A DNA stretch of 12,662 nucleotides from Hadesarchaea archaeon (GTDB lineage Archaea; Hadarchaeota; Hadarchaeia; Hadarchaeales; Hadarchaeaceae), in NCBI GenBank assembly GCA_029880065.1, contig JAOUPD010000027.1:1-12662 (forward strand), in the 5' to 3' direction. Below are positions 1 through 6,765 of the stretch, piece after piece (position 1 is the first letter of the stretch; every line of letters starts with the position of its first letter). Both the position numbers and the translations under genes were made by a program. Under the pieces are notes generated by a model, which saw only the letters and a program-made list of their open reading frames with translations, did no database searches and was not told where the DNA came from.

Positions 1-1120
1 CGGTTAAGCCCCTCACGATTCGTCCCGGCAAAGCCATCGAAATATCGCCGGGAGTTACGCTCCTGAGAGTTGGCGTCACATGCCCTCGCTCAATTCGCTC
101 CAAAGTCGACCGCCTTCCCGAGCGCAGATCGCCCAAGCGTTGGAGCAACGGGCGTCCGCCACCTATGGTTGTCGCAAGGTAAGCGATTGACTGTCCGTAT
201 GCCGTGGTGTCGGTGACCGGCTGCGTGAGTTCTATGTGGACGAGAAGTGCGAAGTTGGTGTTTTGCGATTTCTTCGCCCGAAGAGACTGCCCATTTACGC
301 CAACGTGGTCGTCGTAGCGTTCCTCCATGACCCAACCTTTCGAGTTAGTGCAGAATGTGCGGACGAAATCATCGAAAGTTTTTGTGCGGATGTGAAATTT
401 CGGGTCGCGGTTCACCTTGACGACAGGCTCATAGACAACCGCCGGCACCTCCACACGTACCCCGACATCAATGGGACCGTGGGTGAGCTTTACCCCTAGA
501 TTTCTTGCCTGTTCCGCGAACCAATCAGCCCCCACTCGCCCCGGGGCCGCGAGAATGTACTTAGCGTGGATCCGCTTCCCCTTGAAGACGACCTCACCTT
601 TTCCAATCTGCTCGACTTTTGAGTTGAGCATGAATTTTACGCCCTGCTTTTCAAGTTTGTTCCTGAATGAGTTGGTGATGTCAGGTAGGTACTCGCTGCC
701 TATGTGGCGCTGGAGGATTGGAATAAATCGAACGCCAGCTGCAGCTGCACGCCTCGTGAGTTCTTGTACTTCCTTAGAGCTCGTGCCGTGGACTTTCTTA
801 GGGGCACCATGCTCGACAAAGAGGTCATCCACTTCCTTGACGAGTTTTTCGGCTTTCGGGACGCTCTTCGTGAGCTTGCTGAGATCTCCGCCGATGTCGT
901 GGCGAAGGTTGAGGATGCCGCTCGACATGCCTCCTGCACCGCCTAGGCCACACATGATGTGGCATGGCTTGCAACTTATGCATGTTCCAGTTTCAACAGC
1001 AGGGCAGCTGCGCTTCCCGATTTCCTTCCCCCAATCAACGACGGTTACGGAAAGTTTCGAATTTTTTGATAACTCGTATGCTGCGAATAGCCCAGCGGGA
1101 CCTGCCCCGATAATGAGCAC
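1..1120 (-). CDS. FAD-dependent oxidoreductase with cysteine cluster (COG2509-like), 3' end outside window
   Basis: Conceptual translation from the left edge to a GTG at 1120 gives about 373 residues without a stop; the C-terminus lies beyond the window. The N-terminus is a Rossmann FAD-binding motif (LIIGAGPAGL, residues 2-11) with an acidic strand end (VVDWG, 27-31). Cysteines follow at 39, 47, 50, 53 and 57, then a Gly-rich GLGGAGG segment (58-64). This pattern matches the uncharacterised COG2509 dehydrogenases, a family of roughly 450-500 residues, so about 80% is present. The Cys cluster may bind metal or an Fe-S centre (inference). A later VTPGD...ALPGRIV stretch near the edge also fits the family. 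GTG 1120 is the only usable start codon in frame after the upstream region; it has no good Shine-Dalgarno but sits about 20 nt after the transcription start predicted from the TATA box at 1161-1168. Substrate unknown. Confidence 0.85.
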   Translation of the reverse strand, partial: MLIIGAGPAGLFAAYELSKNSKLSVTVVDWGKEIGKRSCPAVETGTCISCKPCHIMCGLGGAGGMSSGILNLRHDIGGDLSKLTKSVPKAEKLVKEVDDLFVEHGAPKKVHGTSSKEVQELTRRAAAAGVRFIPILQRHIGSEYLPDITNSFRNKLEKQGVKFMLNSKVEQIGKGEVVFKGKRIHAKYILAAPGRVGADWFAEQARNLGVKLTHGPIDVGVRVEVPAVVYEPVVKVNRDPKFHIRTKTFDDFVRTFCTNSKGWVMEERYDDHVGVNGQSLRAKKSQNTNFALLVHIELTQPVTDTTAYGQSIAYLATTIGGGRPLLQRLGDLRSGRRSTLERIERGHVTPTLRSVTPGDISMALPGRIVRGLT

Positions 1121-1160
1121 ATCTACCGTAGAATTCCCCCGAAGCTTAATGTCGCACCAA

Positions 1161-1168
1161 TATAAAAA
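1161..1168 (-). promoter_or_regulatory. TATA box for the FAD oxidoreductase gene
   Basis: The minus strand reads TTTTTATA in the 68-nt gap between the phosphoesterase stop (1189) and the oxidoreductase GTG (1120). Start of transcription about 24 nt downstream would fall near 1140. This suggests the oxidoreductase is transcribed on its own as well as by any readthrough. Motif recognition only. Confidence 0.45.
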
Positions 1169-1188
1169 CTTTTAGAGAGGGTACCTTT

Positions 1189-1974
1189 TCACTTCCTCAA
1201 ATCACACACCTCGCCCAAAAAAGTGCCGTCCAACAAGTAAGCCTCGGCTTTTTCAAGTTTCACGGCACCGGCTTTGAACATTGGCCCGATCAATTCTTTG
1301 GGTATCCCTCGATTCACTGCAGCACCTCCCACGAGTTCGCTGAACGCTGGCATCACGAGTAGCTCTGGTAATTCGCCCTTGATATGCCCCCTAACCTTCT
1401 TCGGAAACTTCGATGCATCTAGCTTAGCCCGGAACCAAATGGGCTCGATTGTTCGCCCTCCTAGTTCGTCACGGAACTCGACCGCAGGGTGGTTATGCGC
1501 TGCCACGATAAGTTTTGTGTTGAGCAACTCGGGCGAAGGCCAAGTATGCCCGTGCATCAGCCCTATACGACGGCGTTTACCGAGCACGATACCTTTGGCA
1601 CCATGGATTATGACGCCTTTAGGCACCATACCATCTAGCCCGCCGTCGTGGTTCCCGCGGATGACCTCGACGCGAACTAGCTTCGTTAGTTCCTCGAAGA
1701 ATCCGGGGATCTCGCGCCATTCCTGCCAGCTGGCGATGGGAACGTTGTGTTTCACGTCCCCAAGAAAAATCAGGCGGTCGGGCTTTCGCCGCTCGATGAG
1801 TTCAAGAAGCCGCTCCTTGACCTTAGGAATTTGACTGGGCAGCGAAACGCCCTTTTTCGCGAGCTCTCCTTCTAGGCCTAGGTGAAGGTCGGCAACTACT
1901 AGCGTACGCTCGCGCCCGATGCTCACGACTAACGCTGGAGTCCCATAAATCGGGACAGCGGTCATGACAATCAC
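1189..1974 (-). CDS. SbcD/Mre11-related metallophosphoesterase (COG1407, ICC-like)
   Basis: A 261-residue calcineurin-like phosphoesterase with the full dimetal motif set: D29-x-H31 (ADLHLG), GD73VKHN, GN108HD110, H141GH143 and a second His motif AAHNHP (158-163). Length and motif order match the archaeal COG1407 'SbcD-related' single-domain family, which lacks the nuclease capping and DNA-binding domains of true Mre11. Activity on phosphodiester bonds of nucleic acids or nucleotides is plausible from family knowledge; the substrate is not established. The start is either GTG 1974 or ATG 1965 (residue 4 of the longer form). A TATA box centred near 1999 would place transcription start at about 1974, so the mRNA is probably leaderless. 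The fold is complete and the frame intact. Confidence 0.9.
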   Translation of the reverse strand: MIVMTAVPIYGTPALVVSIGRERTLVVADLHLGLEGELAKKGVSLPSQIPKVKERLLELIERRKPDRLIFLGDVKHNVPIASWQEWREIPGFFEELTKLVRVEVIRGNHDGGLDGMVPKGVIIHGAKGIVLGKRRRIGLMHGHTWPSPELLNTKLIVAAHNHPAVEFRDELGGRTIEPIWFRAKLDASKFPKKVRGHIKGELPELLVMPAFSELVGGAAVNRGIPKELIGPMFKAGAVKLEKAEAYLLDGTFLGEVCDLRK

Positions 1975-1995
1975 AAATGGTTTTAGACGGGATTA

Positions 1996-2003
1996 GATAA
2001 AGT
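1996..2003 (-). promoter_or_regulatory. TATA box for the phosphoesterase gene
   Basis: The minus strand reads ACTTTATCT here, centred about 24 nt upstream of the GTG at 1974, the spacing expected for a leaderless archaeal transcript. About 25 bp further upstream, 2027-2037 is a short perfect inverted repeat (GAGAT-T-ATCTC) that could be an operator; that role is inference only. Confidence 0.45.
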
Positions 2004-2076
2004 TTGAGAGGTTAGGTTATCGAGCCGAGATTATCTCCGTGTTCAATTTGGCTTTAATAGCGCCCAGTACTTGTCT

Positions 2077-2253
2077 TCAAAGATATCCCAAGAGAACCAG
2101 TAGTCCGTAGACGAATATTCCAGCTCCCGCCAACCTTATCAGCCACTTCGCCATGCCTGCAAATATGAATATAATAACCCCAACGATGACGAGGATAACT
2201 GGTTCCAACTGGTGCAAGAAGTTTAGTATATCTCCAACTATACCCTCCAACAT
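2077..2253 (-). CDS. Small hydrophobic two-helix membrane protein, 58 aa
   Basis: An ATG at 2253 opens a 58-residue frame ending in TGA at 2077. A strong ribosome binding site (GAGGTG) precedes it with 5-nt spacing, which supports real translation despite the small size. The product has a short amphipathic N-terminus (MLEGIVGDILNFLHQLEP), one hydrophobic helix (about 19-34), a basic turn (AKWLIR, about 35-40) and a second hydrophobic helix (about 41-58) running to the C-terminus. Two membrane spans joined by a positive loop predict both termini on the outside by the positive-inside rule. I do not recognise a family. It lies between pelA and the phosphoesterase on the same strand and may be cotranscribed with either; a TATA-like TCTATTTAC (2291-2299) lies upstream. 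Confidence 0.7.
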   Translation of the reverse strand: MLEGIVGDILNFLHQLEPVILVIVGVIIFIFAGMAKWLIRLAGAGIFVYGLLVLLGYL

Positions 2254-2308
2254 ACGTTCACCTCTTCGAATTTTCTTTAGAGCTGCATGCGTAAATAGAT
2301 TTTTGTTC

Positions 2309-2327
2309 GATCACTTTGTAAATGATC
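2309..2327. repeat. Inverted repeat GATCA...TGATC downstream of pelA
   Basis: GATCA (2309-2313) and TGATC (2323-2327) flank a 9-nt AT-rich centre in the 121-bp gap between the pelA stop and the small membrane-protein gene. It could be a weak terminator hairpin for pelA or an operator for the downstream gene. Nothing else is evident in this gap apart from the TATA-like motif beside it. Confidence 0.3.
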
Positions 2328-2374
2328 AAGGTGGGATTTACTATTTATTGGCATTCGAGCTGCTTAATTTTTTA

Positions 2375-3424
2375 TTACACTTTAAATCTCAGCAATGCGG
2401 CGATGCCTCCAAGTGCTATTAACTGTTTACCCGCATCGTGCTCGGTGCTGACAATTATTACTTTTCCTCGCGTCCTTCGTGCCTGTTCTAGCACTCCCTC
2501 GACGCCAGCTCGATTTCGTCGGAGCAGCTCATCCGCGACCAGCAGCCTCTCGACAGCGCCGAGCGACGCAGCTCGCTTGACCTCTGCCTCTCCATAGGTG
2601 GCGGGCCCACCCTTCGCGATTTCCATCATCAACTGCTCGACCAACGATGTCTCAAATGAAACACGGTTCTCGCGTGATACCCGTTCAACCAGCCCTCGGC
2701 GCACAATCTCGTAGAGTCCGGCTCTGCCCCCCGAGCTTATGTTGTCACTTTTTACCTTAGAGATAAGTTCTGGATATTTCTCACGCAAAAACTCTACGAA
2801 TGTATCCTTGGTGAATCCAGGACCAGCAACTATGGCAGCTCGAACGCTCTCGCGAGAGATGATGTCGTTCATCGCCGCAGCAAGCTTATGGAAGAATTTT
2901 CGCTCGTCCGCTTCCCGCTCGACTTCGTAGCGCTTGCCCACTTTCGCTCGAGAAATCATGCCAATCTCATCTAGCCCATACTGACGAACCAACGCGAGCT
3001 CTGCTGAAACATCATCTAGCGCTACGAGTAGGACACGTGGACGGCGACTGGCTCGAACGGCCTCCCTGATGCGATCGAGGTGGTCCGGTCGCCAATTTTT
3101 TGTAATGGCAAGTGCAGACCCAAACTCCAAGCTGAAGGAGTGATGTTTTCCGATATCGGGGCCCCTGAGGATAGTGCCCAGCAGGCGAAGGCGGTTTGCA
3201 TGTTTATGAAACTCGACTTCTTCGACGCGAATGGATAGTGTTACGCGCCGCTTCTTGAGCCGTTCCGGCCTGAGCTTATCCCCAACCTCCCGCTCCCGGC
3301 GCCAAGTTTGAGCAGTCGCGATGTCGTTGGGTTCGACTAAGTGCTGGAGATGCCAAAAATCGTCAAGTGTCTCGACTACGAGCTTGATTTTTCCATGTTT
3401 CAAATCTTTGTGGACCACCCGCAT
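2375..3424 (-). CDS. pelA: Pelota, mRNA surveillance/ribosome rescue factor (aPelota)
   Basis: 349 residues, full length for archaeal Pelota. The N-terminal Sm-like domain (about 1-125) begins MRVVHKDLKHGKIKL and carries typical family strings (VEPNDI, LGTILRGPD). The central eRF1 domain 2-like part (about 127-255) includes VLLVALDDVSAELALVRQYG and VAGPGFTKD. The C-terminal eRF1 domain 3-like part ends in STEHDAGKQL...LGGIAALLRF, a Pelota hallmark. As in all Pelotas, the GGQ motif of aRF1 is missing, so it does not hydrolyse peptidyl-tRNA. From family knowledge it binds the empty A site of stalled ribosomes with aEF1A-GTP and then dissociates them with ABCE1. ATG 3424 has a Shine-Dalgarno (GAGGTT, 3430-3435) 5 nt upstream. 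It follows the P-loop ATPase gene by 29 nt, so the two probably form an operon. Confidence 0.96.
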   Translation of the reverse strand: MRVVHKDLKHGKIKLVVETLDDFWHLQHLVEPNDIATAQTWRREREVGDKLRPERLKKRRVTLSIRVEEVEFHKHANRLRLLGTILRGPDIGKHHSFSLEFGSALAITKNWRPDHLDRIREAVRASRRPRVLLVALDDVSAELALVRQYGLDEIGMISRAKVGKRYEVEREADERKFFHKLAAAMNDIISRESVRAAIVAGPGFTKDTFVEFLREKYPELISKVKSDNISSGGRAGLYEIVRRGLVERVSRENRVSFETSLVEQLMMEIAKGGPATYGEAEVKRAASLGAVERLLVADELLRRNRAGVEGVLEQARRTRGKVIIVSTEHDAGKQLIALGGIAALLRFKV

Positions 3425-3453
3425 TTGCGAACCTCAAATATCTTAGACACTCG

Positions 3454-4161
3454 TTACCTGCCGCGGAATTCCCGGAAGGAGCGGCTTATGCTGTCGTTCC
3501 AGAAATAAGGCAGGCTGTAACGCACGAGCCCCTCGAACTCATCGGAGTATACATAGAAATGGCTGACGGACCCATCTATCTTTTTAAACGTTTTGTCGGC
3601 GGCGGAGAAGAGGTCCTGCAAGGCCTTTCGTTCAAACCTTGCCTGAAGCAGTGATGGTTCCTTAAGCAGAAGTACATCTGCCAAGCGAAGCACGTTAATC
3701 TCGATCAGGGCCGAGCTTTGAGTTATGAGCACCATTGACAGGTTCTTATGGCGTGCGATCGCCATTAGCTTGGTAAGCATTTTGTTCATCGGGGTCATTG
3801 CCTCACGCGAGAAAAATAAAATCGCGGCTTCGTCGACGAGCACAACAGAGTCATTCGGAATATCCTCAATGTAGTTCGCCTTGTGGATCCATCGCGGCAA
3901 CTTTGCGGCGTTATATCCAATCCCGTAACATCTCCGCCGAGCAACGTGGTTAAACCAAGCTAGGAACTGCATCCCGAGCGCAGTTTTTCCACCCCCGCGT
4001 TTACCTACTATGAGCATGATCAAGCCGTATTTCTGAAGCGCTCGTTCGAAATTTGCGTAAGACCCCTTCCGTTCTTCAACGGCTTCAAATGGCTCAAATC
4101 TTGGTGGGGGTTTCGGCGGTCCTACCCCCATAGCATCTCGGATTCGATCAAACAATCCCAT
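3454..4161 (-). CDS. P-loop ATPase, Zot/HerA-FtsK-like
   Basis: 235 residues from ATG 4161, which has GAGG 9 nt upstream. A TTG at 4176 is also in frame but overlaps that ribosome binding site, so the ATG is preferred. After a Pro-rich N-terminus (15-24) comes Walker A GKRGGGKT (53-60), Walker B VVLVDEAA (106-113) and a polar strand end LITQS (145-149) resembling sensor motifs of the HerA/FtsK and Zot (zonula occludens toxin-like) ATPases. No transmembrane segment is evident. Known relatives pump or package DNA or assemble filamentous phage; many chromosomal archaeal members are uncharacterised. Residues after about 160 (VLRLADVLLLKEPSLLQARFERKAL) describe a ligand-like dock of unknown role. 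Its position just upstream of pelA suggests cotranscription; a functional link to ribosome rescue is speculation. Confidence 0.75.
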   Translation of the reverse strand: MGLFDRIRDAMGVGPPKPPPRFEPFEAVEERKGSYANFERALQKYGLIMLIVGKRGGGKTALGMQFLAWFNHVARRRCYGIGYNAAKLPRWIHKANYIEDIPNDSVVLVDEAAILFFSREAMTPMNKMLTKLMAIARHKNLSMVLITQSSALIEINVLRLADVLLLKEPSLLQARFERKALQDLFSAADKTFKKIDGSVSHFYVYSDEFEGLVRYSLPYFWNDSISRSFREFRGR

Positions 4162-4253
4162 TTTTTCACGCCTCAAGCTTCACCCAAAACATGAGCCGTC
4201 GAATATCCAAATTTCTGTTCACAAGTCTTTGGCGTTATCATGCTATATCCAAA

Positions 4254-4262
4254 TGATTTTAT
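4254..4262 (+). promoter_or_regulatory. TATA box for the N-acetyltransferase gene
   Basis: TGATTTTAT centred near 4259 puts transcription start at about 4283-4285, directly before the Shine-Dalgarno GAGGTG (4286-4291). The resulting 5' leader is only about 15 nt. The 137-bp divergent gap (4162-4298) also contains GGATATT-type AT-rich sequence on the minus strand that may serve the ATPase-pelA operon, but no single box stands out. Confidence 0.45.
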
Positions 4263-4298
4263 CCATGGTTGCTTAAAACATAATTGAGGTGCCCCTCT

Positions 4299-4757
4299 GT
4301 GGTGGCCCAACGGTCCATTCGAATTCGGGATCTAAATCCAATCGACATGCAGGCAATCTTGAGCATAGAGTACAAGTGCTTTAAGGATCCCTACCCGTTA
4401 AGCCTGCTCAACCACCTATACACGATGCACCCCGATGGATTTCTATTGGCCGAAGCTGACGGTAAAGTGGTGGGCTACGTGATTGGGGTAATCCGATGGG
4501 AAATGATGGGTCACATTTTAGCCATCGGCGTTGACCCACCCTACCGAAAGCAGAACGTCGGCTCAACCCTCATGGAGCAAATCATTGGTCGCCTCCGCGC
4601 GAAGGGAGTGAAACTCGTGCGGCTAGAGGTGCGGAAGAGCAACGTTGGGGCACAGCGGTTCTACCTAAAGCTCGGCTTTCGGCAGCGGGGGGAGATCCCC
4701 TACTATTACGAGGACGGCGAAGCGGCCGTGGTAATGGACTACGAAGCCAAGGACTAG
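4299..4757 (+). CDS. rimI: GNAT N-terminal acetyltransferase, Ard1/RimI type
   Basis: 152 residues from GTG 4299, preceded by Shine-Dalgarno GAGGTG with 7-nt spacing; an in-frame TTG at 4284 overlaps that site and is rejected. The GNAT fold is clear: IRIRDLNPIDM (7-17), the family E-x4-F motif (E24...F28), the central strand VVGYVIG (57-63), the acetyl-CoA loop VDPPYRKQNVGS (78-89), and the C-terminal LEVRKSN...FY.KLGF and YYYEDGEAAVVM, characteristic of archaeal Ard1/RimI enzymes. It should acetylate protein N-termini in the cytoplasm using acetyl-CoA. One oddity: the Q/RxxGxG/A loop reads RKQNVGS, with Asn86 where Gly is usual. The stop codon TAG abuts the dnaG stop with no bases between. 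Confidence 0.9.
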   Translation: MVAQRSIRIRDLNPIDMQAILSIEYKCFKDPYPLSLLNHLYTMHPDGFLLAEADGKVVGYVIGVIRWEMMGHILAIGVDPPYRKQNVGSTLMEQIIGRLRAKGVKLVRLEVRKSNVGAQRFYLKLGFRQRGEIPYYYEDGEAAVVMDYEAKD

Positions 4758-5927
4758 CTATCTTCGGTACCTCAACTTTCGAAAATCCTCCACTGTTAGG
4801 ATGCGCACGTTTGTTGGCGCCACTTCGACGCGCGAGCGCATTCCGACCACGTATTGCACGCCGCGCTCGGCCGCCATGTCCGCGAGCTCTTGGGTCACGA
4901 CACCATCGAACACCACGGCTTTAACGTTCGAAACCTTGGGCAGTAGTTCCTTTAGTTCCCTCACTTGAACCTCTTCGATCTGCTCGAGTTTTTCGTCAAG
5001 CAGCTGTGCCCTCAGGGTACCGCGCAGCCTGCCGATAACACCCTTCAGTTTTTGGAGCTCTTGGGTCTCCTCTTCGGCGGATGGTACTGCCTCTGGTGCG
5101 GGCTTCCCTCGGAGCTCGGCCAGCGCGTGCTCGAGAGGCACCTTGTTTTGCAACGCCTTGATTATTTCCTTTCGCGTAAGGTCCTCCACGCTACTGTCCT
5201 GGGGCGGCCTCGCGACGAAGTCAATTTCGGCAACTTGGAGCAGCTCCTTCAGGATTAGGTCCCCACCCCTATCGCTGTCAAGGAAAGCCGTCACCGTCTT
5301 GTCCTTGCTCAGGTCAATTACTGCCTTGGGTATGCTCGTCCCCTCGATGGCGATGACGTTTTGGATGCCCGCGCGAAGCAAATTTAACACATCGGCGCGC
5401 CCCTCGACGATTATCGCCGCATCTGAACCCCGCACCCCCGGGCCTGCGGGTAAGCCCTCGTATTCGGTTATCTCCTCAAGGCGCACGGACTCCTTGACCC
5501 TCTCGGCTATCTCTTGGGTCTCGGGAGCGGCCTTCTCGACGAAATCGAGGATCTCCTTGGCACGCTCCACGATGAACCTCCGCTTGGCGTCGCGCACGTC
5601 CTCGATTCGCTCGACCTTTATCGTCGCCTCGCAGGGCCCCACCCGAGAGATGGTTTCAAGCGCGGCGGCGATGATCGACGTTTCGACTCGGTCAAGGCTC
5701 GAGGGTATCATTACCGTGCCTGACGATTTTCCTTGGTTTGAGCTGATGTTCACCTTGAGGCGCCCTATCCTGCCGGTCTTGAGCAGCTCGCGTAGGTCTA
5801 GCTCATCCCCCAGCAGACCCTCAGTTTGTCCAAAAATTGCGCCCACTACATCGGGGCGCTCCACCACGCCGCTCGCCTCTATTTTGGCGTGGACAAGATA
5901 CTTAGTCGTACCAATATCCTCTCGCAT
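4758..5927 (-). CDS. dnaG: Archaeal DnaG (Toprim primase-like, exosome-associated)
   Basis: 389 residues from ATG 5927, with an excellent Shine-Dalgarno (GGAGGT, 5935-5940) about 7 nt upstream. Homologues start at this point (TTKYLVHAKIEASGVVE, then VGAIFGQTEGLLG at 28-40 and LRELLKTGRIGR at 45-56). The Toprim domain carries the catalytic Glu175 in VEGRADV and Asp217/Asp219 in FLDSDRGGD. The C-terminal third is charged and helical (about 280-330) and ends in a small alpha/beta domain. In archaea DnaG associates with the RNA exosome and has some primer-synthesis activity in vitro (established knowledge for Sulfolobus). The frame stays open upstream as far as a TGA near 6053, allowing an N-terminal extension from GTG 5999, but homologue ends and the ribosome binding site favour 5927. 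Confidence 0.96.
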   Translation of the reverse strand: MREDIGTTKYLVHAKIEASGVVERPDVVGAIFGQTEGLLGDELDLRELLKTGRIGRLKVNISSNQGKSSGTVMIPSSLDRVETSIIAAALETISRVGPCEATIKVERIEDVRDAKRRFIVERAKEILDFVEKAAPETQEIAERVKESVRLEEITEYEGLPAGPGVRGSDAAIIVEGRADVLNLLRAGIQNVIAIEGTSIPKAVIDLSKDKTVTAFLDSDRGGDLILKELLQVAEIDFVARPPQDSSVEDLTRKEIIKALQNKVPLEHALAELRGKPAPEAVPSAEEETQELQKLKGVIGRLRGTLRAQLLDEKLEQIEEVQVRELKELLPKVSNVKAVVFDGVVTQELADMAAERGVQYVVGMRSRVEVAPTNVRILTVEDFRKLRYRR

Positions 5928-6007
5928 AACGGAAACCTCCTTTTTTCCGATTCGCTTAGCTACTACTTCTCGCAGTGTTTTTCCTTCCAAGGGCACCACG
6001 CCCTCGA

Positions 6008-6040
6008 AAGCCAGAATGAGCCTGATGGTGATTCTGGCTT
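6008..6040 (-). promoter_or_regulatory. Perfect 10-bp inverted repeat in the dnaG leader
   Basis: AAGCCAGAAT (6008-6017) and ATTCTGGCTT (6031-6040) form a perfect 10-bp stem around a 13-nt loop, 80-110 nt upstream of the dnaG ATG. If transcription begins at either upstream TATA-like site, this hairpin lies in the 5' leader, where it could control translation or bind protein. It could equally be an operator in DNA. Confidence 0.5.
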
Positions 6041-6072
6041 GATTTGATGATCAATTTCAATTCTGTCTCCCC

Positions 6073-6084
6073 GCCTTAAAAGGC
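6073..6084. promoter_or_regulatory. Near-palindrome GCCTT-AA-AAGGC, possible dnaG promoter or operator
   Basis: Five-base arms around a central AA. On the minus strand it reads CCTTTTAAGG, a passable TATA-like core that would start transcription near 6055 towards dnaG. It is 14 bp from the large AT palindrome, so the divergent dnaG/amzA region holds two symmetric AT-cored sites. Confidence 0.3.
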
Positions 6085-6097
6085 TGTGGCTCAGACC

Positions 6098-6117
6098 TTT
6101 GTTATATATATAACAAA
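6098..6117. promoter_or_regulatory. 20-bp perfect palindromic TATA tract, shared divergent promoter
   Basis: Ten-base perfect arms (TTTGTTATAT / ATATAACAAA) with no spacer. The core is an ideal TATA box on both strands. Rightward transcription would start near 6132, giving a roughly 35-nt leader for the archaemetzincin gene; leftward transcription would start near 6083 and give dnaG a leader of about 155 nt. Confidence 0.55.
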
Positions 6118-6166
6118 AAAGCAAAATGTGAAAAACTAAGCGTGCAAAAATTTAGGTGGACTGGAT

Positions 6167-6700
6167 TTGATAATCGAAATTGTCACCATGGGCGAGATTC
6201 CGCTCAAGCTGCCGAGAGATCTAGCATACAAACTCGAAAAAATCTACGCCAAACTTGTCGATGGCTGCCTCGTGGGCGCCTCGTTGGGGATACCGTCTGC
6301 CGCCTACAACGCGCAGCGCAACCAATACGACGCCAACCTCATCCTCAATCGGTTGCTTCATCGAATAACCGGTGAAAACCGTGTGCTCGGGGTGTTCGGC
6401 GTCGACCTCTACACATCTTCGTGCAACCTCAACTTCATCTTCGGTCAAGCTCAGTGCCCGGGTAGGGTAGCTCTCATCTCGCTCCACCGCCTCAAGTCAG
6501 AATATTATGGCGAGAAACCGAACTACAAACTACTACTAAAGCGTGCGACGAAGGAAGCTGTTCACGAGCTCGGGCACACCTTCGGGCTCGGTCATTGCTC
6601 CAACCTAAAATGTGTGATGTCTTTCTCGAACTCTATCTCAGACGTGGCCAAAAAATCATCAGCATTTTGTAGGATTTGTAAGAAAAAACTTCGCTTCTAG
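6167..6700 (+). CDS. amzA: Archaemetzincin (zinc metalloprotease)
   Basis: 177 residues, the usual archaeal archaemetzincin length. The active site HELGHTFGLGHC (133-144) supplies zinc ligands His133, His137 and His143 and catalytic Glu134. It is followed by Cys149, the metzincin Met151 (KCVMSFSNS) and a C-terminal Cys168-x2-Cys171; with Cys144 and Cys149 these form the second, structural zinc site typical of the family. The central IFGQAQCPGRVALIS strand (91-105) is also a family signature. A TTG at 6167 is chosen as start because AGGTGG (6154-6159) lies 7 nt upstream; ATG 6188 is the alternative but has no such site. The protein should be a cytoplasmic aminopeptidase-like protease of uncertain physiological substrate. 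Transcribed divergently from dnaG. Confidence 0.95.
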   Translation: MIIEIVTMGEIPLKLPRDLAYKLEKIYAKLVDGCLVGASLGIPSAAYNAQRNQYDANLILNRLLHRITGENRVLGVFGVDLYTSSCNLNFIFGQAQCPGRVALISLHRLKSEYYGEKPNYKLLLKRATKEAVHELGHTFGLGHCSNLKCVMSFSNSISDVAKKSSAFCRICKKKLRF

Positions 6701-6701
6701 A

Positions 6702-6730
6702 CCCCCTGCTTTGATGGGGCTCTCTAAGAG
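6702..6730 (+). terminator. Paired hairpins after amzA, convergent terminator region
   Basis: Immediately after the amzA stop, CCCC/GGGG (6702-6706 with 6716-6719) and CTCT/AGAG (6720-6723 with 6727-6730) can form two short hairpins, followed by T-rich ATATTTCATTT. In the other direction the minus strand just past the DUF1846 stop (6766) is T-rich (GTTTCTTAATTTCGCTTTTC), the archaeal poly-T type of termination signal. The 65-bp gap thus probably terminates both genes. Confidence 0.5.
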
Positions 6731-6765
6731 TCATATTTCATTTAACCTGTCGAAGAAAAGCGAAA

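Noticed and set aside
471..1175. Long plus-strand open frame opposite the FAD oxidoreductase
   Set aside because: Shadow of the minus-strand gene; no protein motif, while the minus strand gives a full FAD-binding signature.
5928..5999. DnaG starting at GTG 5999
   Set aside because: The 24 extra residues do not resemble DnaG N-termini, and a strong Shine-Dalgarno precedes ATG 5927, where homologues begin.
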